64,000 bases of DNA from Nodularia sp. NIES-3585 (GTDB taxonomy: Bacteria; Cyanobacteriota; Cyanobacteriia; Cyanobacteriales; Nostocaceae), in contig NZ_BDUB01000001.1 of assembly GCF_002218065.1 (NCBI RefSeq), positions 817,567 through 881,566 on the forward strand, read 5' to 3'. Shown here piece after piece: positions 25,434 through 34,567 of this stretch. A program made the translations under genes and the position numbers. How positions within the stretch are numbered: the first letter of the stretch is position 1; every line of letters starts with the position of its first letter. The notes under the pieces were generated by a model. That model saw nothing but the letters and a program-made list of their open reading frames with translations. It made no database searches and was not told the origin of the DNA.

Positions 25434-25865
25434 CTCCCTACTCTTACTCTGTTGCGCCTTTTTTGCATAGTAGTGGTGTGACAAGCTTAAAATGTTGCAA
25501 AAAATTGTAGGTTGGGTTGACGTTAGGAAACCCAACATCATTGGTTGTGTTGGGTTGCGCTGCGCTTAACCCAACCTACTTCTAATGCACTATTTTGAGT
25601 AAAAAAACGCCTTAACGATTCACCATAACCTGCTCTTAGCCATTTATTTGTGACAATGTAGGAAAGCAATCCAACTGATTATTTTTTCTACATTCTATTA
25701 AATCCGCATTCTTCAGCTACAGATATGACCAGGAAAGGACTGAAGTCCTTACTACAAACTAAAAATTGTGGACAGGAGGGGGGGAGTTGAGAAGAACAAA
25801 AAAAAGGACACTGATAAATCTGTGTTTATCTGTGTCCATCTGTGGTTGATTAAATTAACCGAAAA
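25434..25865. other. Intergenic region with nested repeats, downstream of guaA
   Basis: After copy B of the composite repeat the region holds a GGACTGAAGTCC hairpin near 25738, a purine run (GACAGGAGGGGGGGAG), and a degenerate CTGTGTTTATCTGTG repeat just before the guaA stop (related motif near 36961-36985). No gene found. Confidence 0.5.
25454..25600. repeat. Composite repeat flanking DUF29, copy B, with nested palindrome
   Basis: The same left end as copy A (GCGCCTTTTTTGCATAGTAG) and the same right end (ATGCACTATTTTG). The interior holds a nested palindromic element with 12-bp perfect ends: GTAGGTTGGGTT (25507-25518) and AACCCAACCTAC (25568-25579). Copy A lacks this interior. Confidence 0.7.
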
Positions 25866-27485
25866 TTATTCCCATTCTATGGTTCCAGGTGGCTTGGAGG
25901 TAATATCGTAAACCACGCGGTTAACACCTTTCACCTCATTGACAATGCGGTTAGAAATGTCTTCTAAGATATCGTAAGGTATCCGCGCCCAGTCAGCAGT
26001 CATCCCATCTTCACTGGTGACTATGCGGAGGACAATGGGGTAAGCATAGGTACGTTTATCACCCATAACGCCGACACTGCGAATAGGTAATAACACGGCA
26101 AAGGCTTGCCAAACATCGTGATATAAACCACGTTTGTTAATTTCTTGGCGCACAATTAAATCAGCATCACGGAGAATATTCAATCGTTCGGCGGTGACTT
26201 CGCCTAAGATGCGAATTGCTAAACCAGGGCCGGGGAAGGGTTGGCGTTGGACAATTTCTTCTGGTAACCCAATGGAACGCCCCACTTTACGGACTTCATC
26301 TTTAAACAGTTTCCGCAATGGTTCCACAAGTTTAAACCGCAAGTCTTTCGGCAAACCACCAACGTTATGATGACTCTTAATTTTTACTGCTACCCGTTCG
26401 CCTGTTTGGGGGTCTACGTTGGTATCAGCCGACTCGATGACATCGGGATACAGTGTACCTTGGGCTAAATAGTCAAAGTGTCCCAGGCGTTTGGATGTTT
26501 CTTCAAATACTTGGATAAATTCATGTCCGATGCGGCGGCGTTTTTCTTCGGGATCTGTAACGCCCTCTATCATGCTGAGGAAGCGATCGCGCGCCATGAC
26601 ATATTCTACAGGAATGTGAAACTGTTCTTTAAATAGTTTCAATAACCTTTCTGGCTCTAATTTCCGCATAAAGCCTTGGTCAATAAACACACAGGTCAAT
26701 TGCTCCCCAATAGCTTTATACAACAAAAACGCCAGTGTGGAAGAATCAACTCCCCCAGATAAGGCTAAAAGTACCCGCTTATCACCAACTCTGGCGCGAA
26801 TTTCCCGAATTGCTTCTTCAACAAATGCCTCTGTTGTCCAGGTGGGTTCACAATCGCAGATATGATAAACAAAGTTGCGAATTAATGGTAAGCCACCGAG
26901 TGAATGTACTACTTCGGGATGGAACTGGACACCATATAGTTTCTTTTCGTGGTCAGCGATCGCCGCACAGGGTGTATTATCTGTATGGGCTAACAATTCA
27001 AACCCTGGTGGCATTTTTGTGACTGAATCTCCGTGACTCATCCACATGGTAGTCCCTTCTTCGACGTTAGTTAATAAATCGGTGGGGTCATCTATATATA
27101 ATGATGCTTTGCCATACTCACCTCGATCAGCTTTGGCTACGTCCCCATCAAGTTGCTTCACCATCAACTGCATTCCATAGCAAACACCCAGGATGGGAAT
27201 GCCTAAATTCCAGATTTCTGGATCACAATGGGGAGCGTGATCATCATAAACTGAACTCGGACCACCGGAAAGAATGATGCCCTTGGGATTTAGTTTTCGT
27301 AAATGTTCAGGTGTCGTGCGATAAGAGAGAACTTCGGAGTATACTTGAGTTTCTCGGATACGACGAGCAATCAGTTCGGAATATTGCGAGCCGAAGTCTA
27401 GAATTACAATAATCTGACGATCTAGCCGCCCCAAATTTTCCATTTGAGGCGCTTGTTCGGTTTGTAGAGTCACCGCTGTATTCAT
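25866..27485 (-). CDS. guaA: GMP synthase (glutamine-hydrolysing)
   Basis: Converts XMP, ATP and glutamine to GMP. The class I glutamine amidotransferase domain comes first: [26 protein letters not shown], the nucleophile Cys in GVCYGMQLM, and HPEVVHS. The ATP pyrophosphatase domain follows with [13 protein letters not shown], and then the C-terminal dimerisation domain ending [10 protein letters not shown]. From ATG 27485 ([11 protein letters not shown]) it is 539 residues. An in-frame start 38 codons upstream would add a non-conserved, low-complexity leader, so I rejected it. No other purine genes are adjacent. Confidence 0.96.
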   Translation of the reverse strand: MNTAVTLQTEQAPQMENLGRLDRQIIVILDFGSQYSELIARRIRETQVYSEVLSYRTTPEHLRKLNPKGIILSGGPSSVYDDHAPHCDPEIWNLGIPILGVCYGMQLMVKQLDGDVAKADRGEYGKASLYIDDPTDLLTNVEEGTTMWMSHGDSVTKMPPGFELLAHTDNTPCAAIADHEKKLYGVQFHPEVVHSLGGLPLIRNFVYHICDCEPTWTTEAFVEEAIREIRARVGDKRVLLALSGGVDSSTLAFLLYKAIGEQLTCVFIDQGFMRKLEPERLLKLFKEQFHIPVEYVMARDRFLSMIEGVTDPEEKRRRIGHEFIQVFEETSKRLGHFDYLAQGTLYPDVIESADTNVDPQTGERVAVKIKSHHNVGGLPKDLRFKLVEPLRKLFKDEVRKVGRSIGLPEEIVQRQPFPGPGLAIRILGEVTAERLNILRDADLIVRQEINKRGLYHDVWQAFAVLLPIRSVGVMGDKRTYAYPIVLRIVTSEDGMTADWARIPYDILEDISNRIVNEVKGVNRVVYDITSKPPGTIEWE

Positions 27486-27745
27486 GATGGGGGGGAGTTT
27501 TAGTTGTAAGGTAGATGGTTGTTCTGTGGTCTGAACTAGATACCACTTATGGCCTGGTTTAGCTGGTGGTAAATGGTTGGTTGAGTGAATAGCCAACAAC
27601 CGCGAGGTTGAACGCGATCGCCGAAGGCGGGGCTTTGCCCATCGCTAGCCTATGCTGATGGCATGGTATTAAAAAGAATGATTTAACTGAGAGTGACTAC
27701 GGAAAAAAATATGTATTTGGATTATTTATGATTATTCATAATAAA

Positions 27746-28861
27746 TTAACACAATTTTTCCATTAAGATACCACCGATTTTGCTCTTGATGATAATTTGG
27801 CGATCGCGATCAAAGAGAATCGAGCCGCAAACTGTGGTATCTTTACCTCTACTGCTATGGCTTTGAATGTATTCTAGAGAACGCGTATCGATAGCTTGAG
27901 CGATCGCACTATAAACTTGATTCACCCAATCACTACCTGTGTCAGCATCTAAGGATTTTAAATATTTTAATCCTGCTTCAGCTGTAGGACTATTAAATAC
28001 CGTGTGTATAGCTTCTGATTTTAAACCCACGAGGGCGCAATGGGCAGCTAAAATTTCGCGACGGCCATCAGCCAAGTGATGATGGGTGTGAAAAATTCCC
28101 CCGGCTAATTTCATCAGCTTCCCGTGATAGCCAAATAATAAGATTTCTTTAACACCCAAAACATCGGCTTCTACTAACAGTGGTCCCAGCCAGTTAGCAG
28201 TTTTTACCAGTTGTTCGGGATTAATACCGAGTTGACGCGCCAAATCTAAACCATTTTCGCCAATACAAAAGACCAAAGTTTGAAATCGACTGGCTTTATC
28301 CTGTAATTCGGTACGAAACGAGGCTAATTGATCTGGTGTACTTAAAGGTTGAGAAATACCAGTTGTTCCCAATAGCGAAAGTCCTTCTACCACACCAAAG
28401 GCAGAATTAGAAGTGCGAACAGCAAGCGATCGCCCTTCGGGTAGAATAATACTCACCGTGATTTTCTCTTCAGGTGCTAACATTCGGCTCAGGTTTTCTT
28501 GTAGCAGCCTTTGAGCATAAGCATAAATCGCCGGCTGATGGTCAGCATTTAGCTGTATACCAATACCTTCCCCACCTTGAATAATCACACTTTCTCCATC
28601 TCCCGCCCTCCATTCCACCAACGCCCAAATTGGCGTATTTCTAGTTAAATCGAGATTATCACCTGGTTCACTGCGAGTAATCGCCAAAGCCATATTTTCA
28701 GATAGTCCTGCTACCTGTTCAATGGGTATTTCTGCTATTTGCGCTGGTGAAATCAAATCAACAGACACAGATGTGAGAGGTTGACGATGGCGCAACCAGT
28801 GTAACGCCGCAATAGCAGAAGCACAGGCAAAAACCGGGAGAGTGTATCCAGAACGAGACAT
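27746..28861 (-). CDS. cbiD: Cobalt-precorrin-5B C1-methyltransferase
   Basis: Acts in the anaerobic (early-cobalt) branch of cobalamin synthesis, methylating C1 of cobalt-precorrin-5B with SAM. The family N-terminus SRSGYTLPVFACASAIAAL, the segments VSVDLISPAQIAEIPI, GGEGIG and GLSLLGTTGIS, and the C-terminal HHHLADGRREILAAHCALVG fit CbiD. From ATG 28861 the length is 371, normal for the family. The longer frame to 28936 adds 25 residues that are just translated tandem repeats (PTPHSPLPTPHS), so it is rejected. The start codon abuts a GGGGAGT array that leaves little room for a normal ribosome site. Confidence 0.93.
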   Translation of the reverse strand: MSRSGYTLPVFACASAIAALHWLRHRQPLTSVSVDLISPAQIAEIPIEQVAGLSENMALAITRSEPGDNLDLTRNTPIWALVEWRAGDGESVIIQGGEGIGIQLNADHQPAIYAYAQRLLQENLSRMLAPEEKITVSIILPEGRSLAVRTSNSAFGVVEGLSLLGTTGISQPLSTPDQLASFRTELQDKASRFQTLVFCIGENGLDLARQLGINPEQLVKTANWLGPLLVEADVLGVKEILLFGYHGKLMKLAGGIFHTHHHLADGRREILAAHCALVGLKSEAIHTVFNSPTAEAGLKYLKSLDADTGSDWVNQVYSAIAQAIDTRSLEYIQSHSSRGKDTTVCGSILFDRDRQIIIKSKIGGILMEKLC

Positions 28862-28863
28862 TA

Positions 28864-29018
28864 GGGAGTGGGGAGTGGGGAGTGGGGAGTGGGGAGTGGG
28901 GGGAGAAGACGGTAACTTCCCAATGACAAATGACAAATGACAAATGACTAATGACTAATGACCAATGACTAATGACCAATGACCAATGACTAATGACCAA
29001 TGACTAATGACCAATGAC
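28864..29018. repeat. GGGGAGT array plus 14 units of (C/T/A)AATGAC
   Basis: About five GGGGAGT units lie just upstream of cbiD, then a short spacer, then exactly fourteen tandem 7-mers (28921-29018) of CAATGAC, AAATGAC or TAATGAC. The last two units form the final codons of the neighbouring gene (VIGH-stop). Length suggests replication slippage. Confidence 0.9.
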
Positions 29019-29306
29019 TTCAAAGAGTAAATCTTGCATAGCTTCCGCAGAAATTCCTTGTTGGATATAACTGGGGGATTCAGGATTGTAAGGGCTTTTG
29101 ATGCGGTCAACACTGAGAATTATAGCTTCATCTGGGATAACCGATACATCGGGGTCAAATGCAGTTGGACGCATCAAGGAACTAGAGAAACCTTTAAAAA
29201 TAGCAATTTTATCTTGCTCATCAGCGATTTTCACTGTTACTAGTAAGACTTCTTGGGGGCGTTTGGTGGTGTATTCTTCCAGCCGCTTACCAATAGAATT
29301 ATTCAT
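29004..29306 (-). CDS. Conserved cyanobacterial protein of unknown function (DUF7734-like)
   Basis: A 100-residue soluble protein (GKRLEEYTTKRPQEVLLVTV, IAIFKGFSSSLMRPTAFDPD, AIILSVDRIKSPYNP, QGISAEAMQDLLFEV). I believe it matches a small family shared by cyanobacteria and plastids, but that name is from memory. Its start is 4 bases after the stop of the upstream DUF3177-like gene, so they form an operon, possibly extending to cbiD. The stop and last four codons lie inside a heptamer array, so the natural C-terminus may have been replaced. Confidence 0.65.
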   Translation of the reverse strand: MNNSIGKRLEEYTTKRPQEVLLVTVKIADEQDKIAIFKGFSSSLMRPTAFDPDVSVIPDEAIILSVDRIKSPYNPESPSYIQQGISAEAMQDLLFEVIGH

Positions 29307-29310
29307 TTAC

Positions 29311-29904
29311 TTACTGTTGTGTAGCTGAACGTCCCTGTTTACCCAGCTTAACGAGGACAAAGTAGGTCAAGCATACTAGATAAATTACTAAACTGACAAT
29401 GCCCAAAAAGCCTAGAAAAGTAGGTGTGCTGTTGTAATGGAAATATTGTTTAAAGAGTAAGGGTGCTTCCAACCAAACTTGACAATAAGGAGTTTTGATT
29501 GCGGTTTCTGAGACAGCACACCCCACAAAGGGAATAAGTGCGATCGCACCCAGAATAGAATAAACAGTGATACCCCAGCGCCAAGAGGTCAAAATCAGCT
29601 TTAAAGGGGTATTTGCGTGATAATCAATTTCATCATTGAGATCCACCCAGAACCACAGGGAAATGGGGATCAGAATTCGCGCCATCCAGCCGGAGATAAA
29701 GCTAACTGGATACTGAGCAATCATTAAATAAATCGTGATGGCTAGCAGACTGGATACTCGCCAGTAAATGGTTAACAGGCGTTGCATGGCTTCCGCTTTT
29801 TGTACAAATGCCCAAATTAGCAGAATTAGCGGCATAAATACTAAAAATAACAATGCCAGTCGATAGTCAATCCAGACAAACTGGCGAAACCAAACTTCAT
29901 TCAT
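29311..29904 (-). CDS. DUF3177-like membrane protein
   Basis: A 197-residue protein with about five membrane segments (YRLALLFLVFMPLILLIWAF, SSLLAITIYLMIA, MARILIPISLWFWVDL, WGITVYSILGAIALIPFVG, LGFLGIVSLVIYLVCLTYFV). The opening (WFRQFVWIDYRLALLF) and the WVDLNDEID segment fit the cyanobacterial DUF3177 family. Function unknown; location is the cytoplasmic or thylakoid membrane. First gene of the 29904-29004 pair. Confidence 0.7.
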   Translation of the reverse strand: MNEVWFRQFVWIDYRLALLFLVFMPLILLIWAFVQKAEAMQRLLTIYWRVSSLLAITIYLMIAQYPVSFISGWMARILIPISLWFWVDLNDEIDYHANTPLKLILTSWRWGITVYSILGAIALIPFVGCAVSETAIKTPYCQVWLEAPLLFKQYFHYNSTPTFLGFLGIVSLVIYLVCLTYFVLVKLGKQGRSATQQ

Positions 29905-30377
29905 AACTTTTTTTTAGATTAGCAATAATAAATTTGAATTAATTATTCGGTAATTTGCTTAATTTTTATTTAAAAAAACAAGCAACTGACAGAAGTTAAA
30001 CTTAAGTATCTGGCATCATCCTATAGCGCCATCGGGAGAGTTACGGAACTCGCCCCGAAGTTATGAACTACTAAGTCCAAAAAAACCCCAATTTTTTAAT
30101 CTCTGGGCGTTTTTATTCAGGATCATAGATCCTCAACAAGAACCTGCTAGTACAGCATGGCGTAAATAGGAAAACTATCAGAAATCAATCAAAAGCCTAT
30201 AAACTCAGATTTTTGACTTTTGACGAACGCCTTGCGGTACTAGACTCACCCAAACCGATAATTTTTCAAAGGGATGGATTTCGATTTGATCTGGGGTTAG
30301 CGCCAAGGTGCAAGATATCACTAAGTAGATTCTAGTTGCTTGCTTATGCGGCAAAAACAAATTTACCGACTCACTTA
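29905..30377. other. Intergenic region between cp12 and the DUF3177 gene
   Basis: Contains the candidate small RNA at 30030-30114 and, at 30215-30250, an inverted copy of the CCGCAAGGCGTTxGTCAAAA repeat seen at 16604-16630. The short frame at 30205-30399 overlaps this repeat and cp12 and is not supported. Confidence 0.5.
30030..30114 (+). ncRNA. Candidate free-standing small RNA with terminator hairpin
   Basis: First hairpin: GGGAGAGTT (30034-30042) pairs with AACTCGCCC (30047-30055) with one A-G mismatch and an ACGG loop. Second: AAAAACCCCA (30081-30090) pairs with TGGGCGTTTTT (30104-30114) with one bulged base and ends in five T, like an intrinsic terminator on the plus strand. No plus-strand gene precedes it for about 1.5 kb. 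The same hairpin ends in a T-run on the minus strand too and might instead end the cp12 transcript. Confidence 0.35.
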
Positions 30378-30611
30378 CTAGTCTTCGTAAACCCGGCACT
30401 CAGCAGCTTCTGGGTTATCGTCACAGTACTGTTCCAGGGAATTTTTGGGCTTCTTGCTACGTTGGTGGGAGGCTTCAGCTTGTAGTTCTTCCACTGCATC
30501 CCAAGCTGCGGCACATTCAGCAGAGTTATTCCCTGAAGCGTCACAGACATTACGAGCTTGTTCTACTTCTGTTTCGATTGTTTCTTGGATTTTTTCTTGG
30601 ATGTCGCTCAT
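30378..30611 (-). CDS. cp12: CP12, redox regulator of the Calvin cycle
   Basis: Small, largely disordered protein that binds glyceraldehyde-3-phosphate dehydrogenase and phosphoribulokinase and shuts both down in the dark when its cysteines are oxidised. 77 residues. Both disulfide pairs are present: C23 and C33 for the N-terminal PRK-binding loop, C63 and C72 for the C-terminal GAPDH-binding loop. The core helix reads AWDAVEELQAEASHQ, the AWD_VEEL signature. The tail DNPEAAECRVYED is standard. It is divergent from the FIST gene and monocistronic. Function is well established for the family. Confidence 0.96.
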   Translation of the reverse strand: MSDIQEKIQETIETEVEQARNVCDASGNNSAECAAAWDAVEELQAEASHQRSKKPKNSLEQYCDDNPEAAECRVYED

Positions 30612-30875
30612 AGTTTAGTCTCTTTGTGTAATTTTCGTACCAGTATAGAAAAACTTCAAGAATGGCATCTTTTTGTTCTATAGTTAACCATTCTAACCAC
30701 TTAGCAGTTACGTTAAGTATTTTAGCTTAATGATCCATGCTCAATACAATAGTTAGGGATCTATTATTTGTAGTATCCGTACTATGAAAGTATAATCATA
30801 CAATACATTTAGTGTATGTAGTAGGGGCAAAAATAAAACACTACTAGACTAACAAAAAAAATTAGCCCAAAATTC

Positions 30876-32114
30876 ATGGCAGACCAAATGCAGTGGGCAA
30901 ATGCCCTATCAACCCGTCCTTCTTTAGAAGCAGCTGTTACAGATGTAGTACAACAGGCTGTCTCGTCGTTAACAGTACCTCCTGATTTAGGGCTGGTATT
31001 CATTTCCTCTGCTTTTGCGAGTGAGTTTTCCCGGCTTTTACCTTTGCTGGCTGAACAACTTTCAGTACCTATATTGATTGGCTGTAGTGGCGGTGGTGTA
31101 ATTGGTACTACAGCCACAGGAGAACCTCAAGAATTAGAGGCACAACCCGCTATCAGCCTCACATTGGGGCATTTGCCGAGTGTGAATATGCAAGTTTTTC
31201 ATGTTCTGGCAGAAGAATTACCTGATTTGGATAGTTCACCAGATGCTTGGATAGATGTGATTGGTGTGGAACCATCTCCTGCGCCCCAGTTCATTTTGCT
31301 GTCTAGTGCCTTTTCTTCGAGAATCAATGATTTATTGCAAGGGCTAGATTTTGCCTACCCTGGCTCGGTAATTATCGGGGGACAGGCTAGTTCTGGGGGT
31401 GCAAGTAGTCAGATATCTCTGTTTTGTCATGATGCCGCCGGCGAACTGCACCAACGCTTGTATCGTGAGGGAACGGTGGGCTTGGCGTTAAGTGGCAATA
31501 TTGTTTTAGAAACTATTGTGGCTCAAGGGTGCAGACCCATCGGCCAGCCGATGCAAGTCACAAAAGCTGAACGTAATATCATTCTGGAACTAGATGAAAA
31601 AGTGCCGCTAGTGGTGTTGCGAGATTTGATTGGTGGACTGAGTGAACAAGACCGGATGCTGGCACAGCACTCTTTGTTTGTCGGCATAGTCATGGATCAA
31701 TTTAAGCTTTCTTTACAGCAGGGAGATTTTTTAATTCGCAGCATCTTGGGGGTAGATCCATCTGCTGGGGCGATCGCTATTGGAGATATTGCCCGTCCGG
31801 GTCAACGCCTACAATTCCAACTACGTGATGCAGAAGCCTCGGCAGAAGACCTGGAATTGCTTCTAGAACGTTATCAAAACCAACAACTTTCCCAACCCTC
31901 GGCGGCGGCGGCTTTGATGTTTTCCTGTGTGGGTCGTGGTCAAGGTCTTTACGGCAAGCCCAATTTTGATTCAGAGTTATTTAGGCGTTACATTCACGAT
32001 ATCCCCCTAGGTGGCTTTTTCTGTAATGGAGAAATCGGCCCCGTTAGTGGTAGCACATTTGTACACGGCTATACTTCGGTTTTTGGCATTTGCCGCCAAC
32101 TCAGTGCAGAGTGA
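30876..32114 (+). CDS. FIST-domain sensory protein
   Basis: 412 residues covering a FIST_N domain (LGLVFISSAFASEFSRLLPL, LIGCSGGGVIGT, VIIGGQASSGGASSQ) and a FIST_C domain (AGAIAIGDIARPGQRLQFQ, ALMFSCVGRGQGLYG, PLGGFFCNGEIGPVSG, TSVFGICR). FIST is a predicted ligand-binding sensory module, often fused to or near signalling enzymes. Here it stands alone and soluble. An SbtB- or kinase-type partner is not adjacent. Convergent with the phosphoesterase gene, with only 22 bases between stop codons. Confidence 0.88.
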   Translation: MADQMQWANALSTRPSLEAAVTDVVQQAVSSLTVPPDLGLVFISSAFASEFSRLLPLLAEQLSVPILIGCSGGGVIGTTATGEPQELEAQPAISLTLGHLPSVNMQVFHVLAEELPDLDSSPDAWIDVIGVEPSPAPQFILLSSAFSSRINDLLQGLDFAYPGSVIIGGQASSGGASSQISLFCHDAAGELHQRLYREGTVGLALSGNIVLETIVAQGCRPIGQPMQVTKAERNIILELDEKVPLVVLRDLIGGLSEQDRMLAQHSLFVGIVMDQFKLSLQQGDFLIRSILGVDPSAGAIAIGDIARPGQRLQFQLRDAEASAEDLELLLERYQNQQLSQPSAAAALMFSCVGRGQGLYGKPNFDSELFRRYIHDIPLGGFFCNGEIGPVSGSTFVHGYTSVFGICRQLSAE

Positions 32115-32136
32115 GCAATTTCTTTCCCCCTACTCC

Positions 32137-33267
32137 CTACTCCCCACTCCCCACTCCCCACTCCCCAGTCCCTAACAAAAGGCTGCTGTTGTTATCAATG
32201 AGGGTAGGAATACCACTGGCGATCGCACCATAGGTCTGAATATGGCGACGCACGGCTGGGGGAAACTGGGGATAGTCTAAAACGGCATCCCCATCGGCAA
32301 TGTTTGCCCAAAAGTCCCGTAGACTAGGAGCTAATTTTTCTGCCTCTGCCAATGGTAAGTTTAACGGGTGCTGAGTTAAGAGTTTAATCAGGAAGGGGAA
32401 AGAGCGATCGCCCATCCATTCGCGCGAGAAATGTTGCAGGTTGGGAAAATCAGGTACTTTTGCTACACGATGTGACAAAATTTGCAACCACTCTCGACCG
32501 TAGTTATCCTGTTGAAACTCGAAAACACGATAAGGGTGAGGATAACTAATTAAAGAACCAGTTGTGATGTCATAAACGCCTTCTGAGCAAGCAACATCTT
32601 GAATATGTAAATGTCCTGTAAATACCAGCTTGACTCCATAACGGCGGAGGATTTTTAAGAGTTGGGGAGAATTTTCTAACATATAGCGCTTACCTATGGG
32701 ATGGCGCGATTGTTCCGGCAGATGCTCAACGACATTGTGATGTATCATTACCAGAACTAATTCATTCTCTGCGGCTGCTAGCACCTCTTCTAACCATTTG
32801 AGTTGTTGAGTATCTACACGCCCTACTTGCTCACCATCTTGATTAAAATAGTTAGAATTCAGGCCAATTAGCCGAACTCCAGGCAGCAATTGATGTGTAT
32901 AGTAAAGTTGCTGAGGATTTTCGTAACCAAACTTGCGGTAATAGTGGGGAAAATCGGCAAAACCAATTGATTGCTCATTTGCCATGACCACAGGAACGTC
33001 ATGATTACCAGGAACAACATAGGTGGGAAAAGGTAGCTTGGCTAATCTTTGTTGTAACCAGAGATGATTTTCGGGTTCACTGTGCTGAGTTAAGTCTCCT
33101 GGAAGCAAGAGAAAATCTAAATTAAGTTGTGTTAAATGTTCTATTGCACTTTCAAAAGCTGGTATACTCACCTCCACTAAATGAAATCGGCTAGGATGAT
33201 CCCAGATAGTATGGGGAAGGGCAATATGTAGGTCGCTAACTACGGCAAAGCGAAAATTTGGAGCCAT
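32137..33267 (-). CDS. Calcineurin-like metallophosphoesterase
   Basis: Binuclear metal phosphoesterase resembling class III cyclic-nucleotide phosphodiesterases (CpdA). Metal-binding motifs run in order: VVSDLHIALP (DxH), LLPGDLTQHSEPE (GDxxx), VPGNHDVP (GNHD), MIHHNVVEH and FTGHLHIQD (GHxH). 376 residues; the C-terminal ~120 residues are an extra domain (LQHFSREWMGDRSFPFLIKL). The last residues (GEWGVGSGE) are translated CCCCACT repeat (32142-32167), so the original stop has probably been bypassed. Substrate not known. Confidence 0.88.
   Translation of the reverse strand: MAPNFRFAVVSDLHIALPHTIWDHPSRFHLVEVSIPAFESAIEHLTQLNLDFLLLPGDLTQHSEPENHLWLQQRLAKLPFPTYVVPGNHDVPVVMANEQSIGFADFPHYYRKFGYENPQQLYYTHQLLPGVRLIGLNSNYFNQDGEQVGRVDTQQLKWLEEVLAAAENELVLVMIHHNVVEHLPEQSRHPIGKRYMLENSPQLLKILRRYGVKLVFTGHLHIQDVACSEGVYDITTGSLISYPHPYRVFEFQQDNYGREWLQILSHRVAKVPDFPNLQHFSREWMGDRSFPFLIKLLTQHPLNLPLAEAEKLAPSLRDFWANIADGDAVLDYPQFPPAVRRHIQTYGAIASGIPTLIDNNSSLLLGTGEWGVGSGE
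32142..32167. repeat. CCCCACT heptamer array overlapping a gene 3' end
   Basis: Tandem CCCCACT units between the convergent FIST and phosphoesterase genes. The array is read in frame as the last residues of the phosphoesterase. Confidence 0.85.
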
Positions 33268-33374
33268 TGATTTCTAGGATAATGTTAAAAACAAGCTGAA
33301 AAAACTCTTTTCTACAAAGTATAACGCTTCCTTAGAAATCTTGTGTAGTAGCATTTGTACCTCAGATTTGTCTC

Positions 33375-34409
33375 TTACATACAGTCAAAGTAAAATTCGA
33401 TTTCACTAAAATCCCGGTTTTTCAACTGAGCATTTTCGATAAAAAAGTAGAAGGAATGATCACTATTAAAAGGATGATAAAATTCCAAGAGTAACCTTCC
33501 CTTTATCTCTTCTTTAAGGTGATTAACCTCAGAACAAAAATTTACATATCCCCCTAGCTTGTCTCCTCGCATTCCCGTATGATGCTCATAGTTATAGTCA
33601 TAAATCCATTCATTAAATGCTTGACTAAGTTCTGGGAATTCTTCAGGAATTTCAATATTTTCTCCATAGCGAGATTCCCAAAAAAAATCGTGGCTGACTG
33701 AAAAGCTTAAAGGGTAAACTTCACCATAAAAATCTCGAATTGTGTAGTCATTGTCTATGAAGCTAAAATCAGTTATTAAATCATTTTCATCTTCAGAAAT
33801 CTCTGGAAAATAAAGCACCCTATATTTATCAGGATTAGATGAAGCATCAGCAGGTTCAAAACCTAGATAAAACTGCAAAATTCCTTGTTGCGGAAAATCA
33901 AATCCGGCAATCTGCGGCACATCGGCACAATTAATTTGAATCAAAAGCGGCATTGCTAGACCATCTATGCGGTCAATAGGATATGCCATATCTTTAGGAA
34001 AATAAGGATTACCGCCAATTTTACTTTGCCAAAGAGTTAGAGGATCTCCATTCGCATTGACATAGGAAAGTGTATTCATCTCTCCAACTTGTTCCCCTGC
34101 GGTTATTTTGATATAAGGTTTTAAGTTTTCCTCAATAAACTTTTTTAATGGACTAAACTTACGAGGCAAATCACGCAGAAATTGAGGATTCTCTATCAAG
34201 GTTGCTTGTACATAGCCCTTCTTCAACTTTTCATTAATTTTTTTTGTAGCCTCTGTTTGGGCTTTTTCTGGTGTGTCGTAAGTCTGGCTAGAGGTTTGCC
34301 CTTGAGTGCCAATGCGACCATAACGAATGGTAGCTTCTGCGTTATTAATGGTCACTTCATAAAATTTATGAGATTGACCATCTGATAATTCGAGATAAAT
34401 CACTTCCAT
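33375..34409 (-). CDS. WGR-domain + DUF1963 protein
   Basis: 344 residues in two parts. The N-terminal ~75 residues form a WGR domain (KFYEVTINNAEATIRYGRIG, QGQTSSQTYDTPEKAQTEA, LKKGYV), a nucleic-acid-associated module best known from PARP enzymes; the usual W is replaced (YGR). Residues ~85-340 match DUF1963, often called YwqG-like (GGNPYFPKDMAYP, LLIQINCADVPQ, GILQFYLG, GYVNFCSE). Function unknown. Soluble and monocistronic, convergent with nothing close. Confidence 0.85.
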   Translation of the reverse strand: MEVIYLELSDGQSHKFYEVTINNAEATIRYGRIGTQGQTSSQTYDTPEKAQTEATKKINEKLKKGYVQATLIENPQFLRDLPRKFSPLKKFIEENLKPYIKITAGEQVGEMNTLSYVNANGDPLTLWQSKIGGNPYFPKDMAYPIDRIDGLAMPLLIQINCADVPQIAGFDFPQQGILQFYLGFEPADASSNPDKYRVLYFPEISEDENDLITDFSFIDNDYTIRDFYGEVYPLSFSVSHDFFWESRYGENIEIPEEFPELSQAFNEWIYDYNYEHHTGMRGDKLGGYVNFCSEVNHLKEEIKGRLLLEFYHPFNSDHSFYFFIENAQLKNRDFSEIEFYFDCM

Positions 34410-34567
34410 TTGTTCTTGCTGGATTTTTCAGTGTTATTTCGGTTTTATAGCTACCTTGATACTTTAAATTTAAACAATGCTCAGGAATAAAGCAAAGATA
34501 TCAACAGTAATCTATGCTAGTAAACGAAACGGGGAGTTAAAACCCTGAAATTAGAGGAGCAAGCAAA

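Noticed and set aside
26735-27022. 95-residue plus-strand frame opposite guaA
   Set aside because: Antisense shadow of the ATP pyrophosphatase region of guaA.
28862-28936. N-terminal extension of CbiD (25 residues)
   Set aside because: The extra residues (PTPHSPLPTPHS-like) are translated GGGGAGT tandem repeats; the family N-terminus begins at SRSGYTLPVFACASA.
28758-29000. 80-residue minus-strand frame over the heptamer arrays
   Set aside because: Its sequence is repeats read as WSLVISH-type units and it overlaps cbiD in another frame.
28921-29018. Possible CRISPR array at the heptamer repeats (also 49214-49297)
   Set aside because: Units are 7 bases with no spacers; these are tandem repeats, not CRISPR, and no cas genes are present.
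30205-30399. 64-residue minus-strand frame overlapping cp12
   Set aside because: It overlaps cp12 in another frame and its tail (VPQGVRQKSKI) is a translated dispersed repeat.
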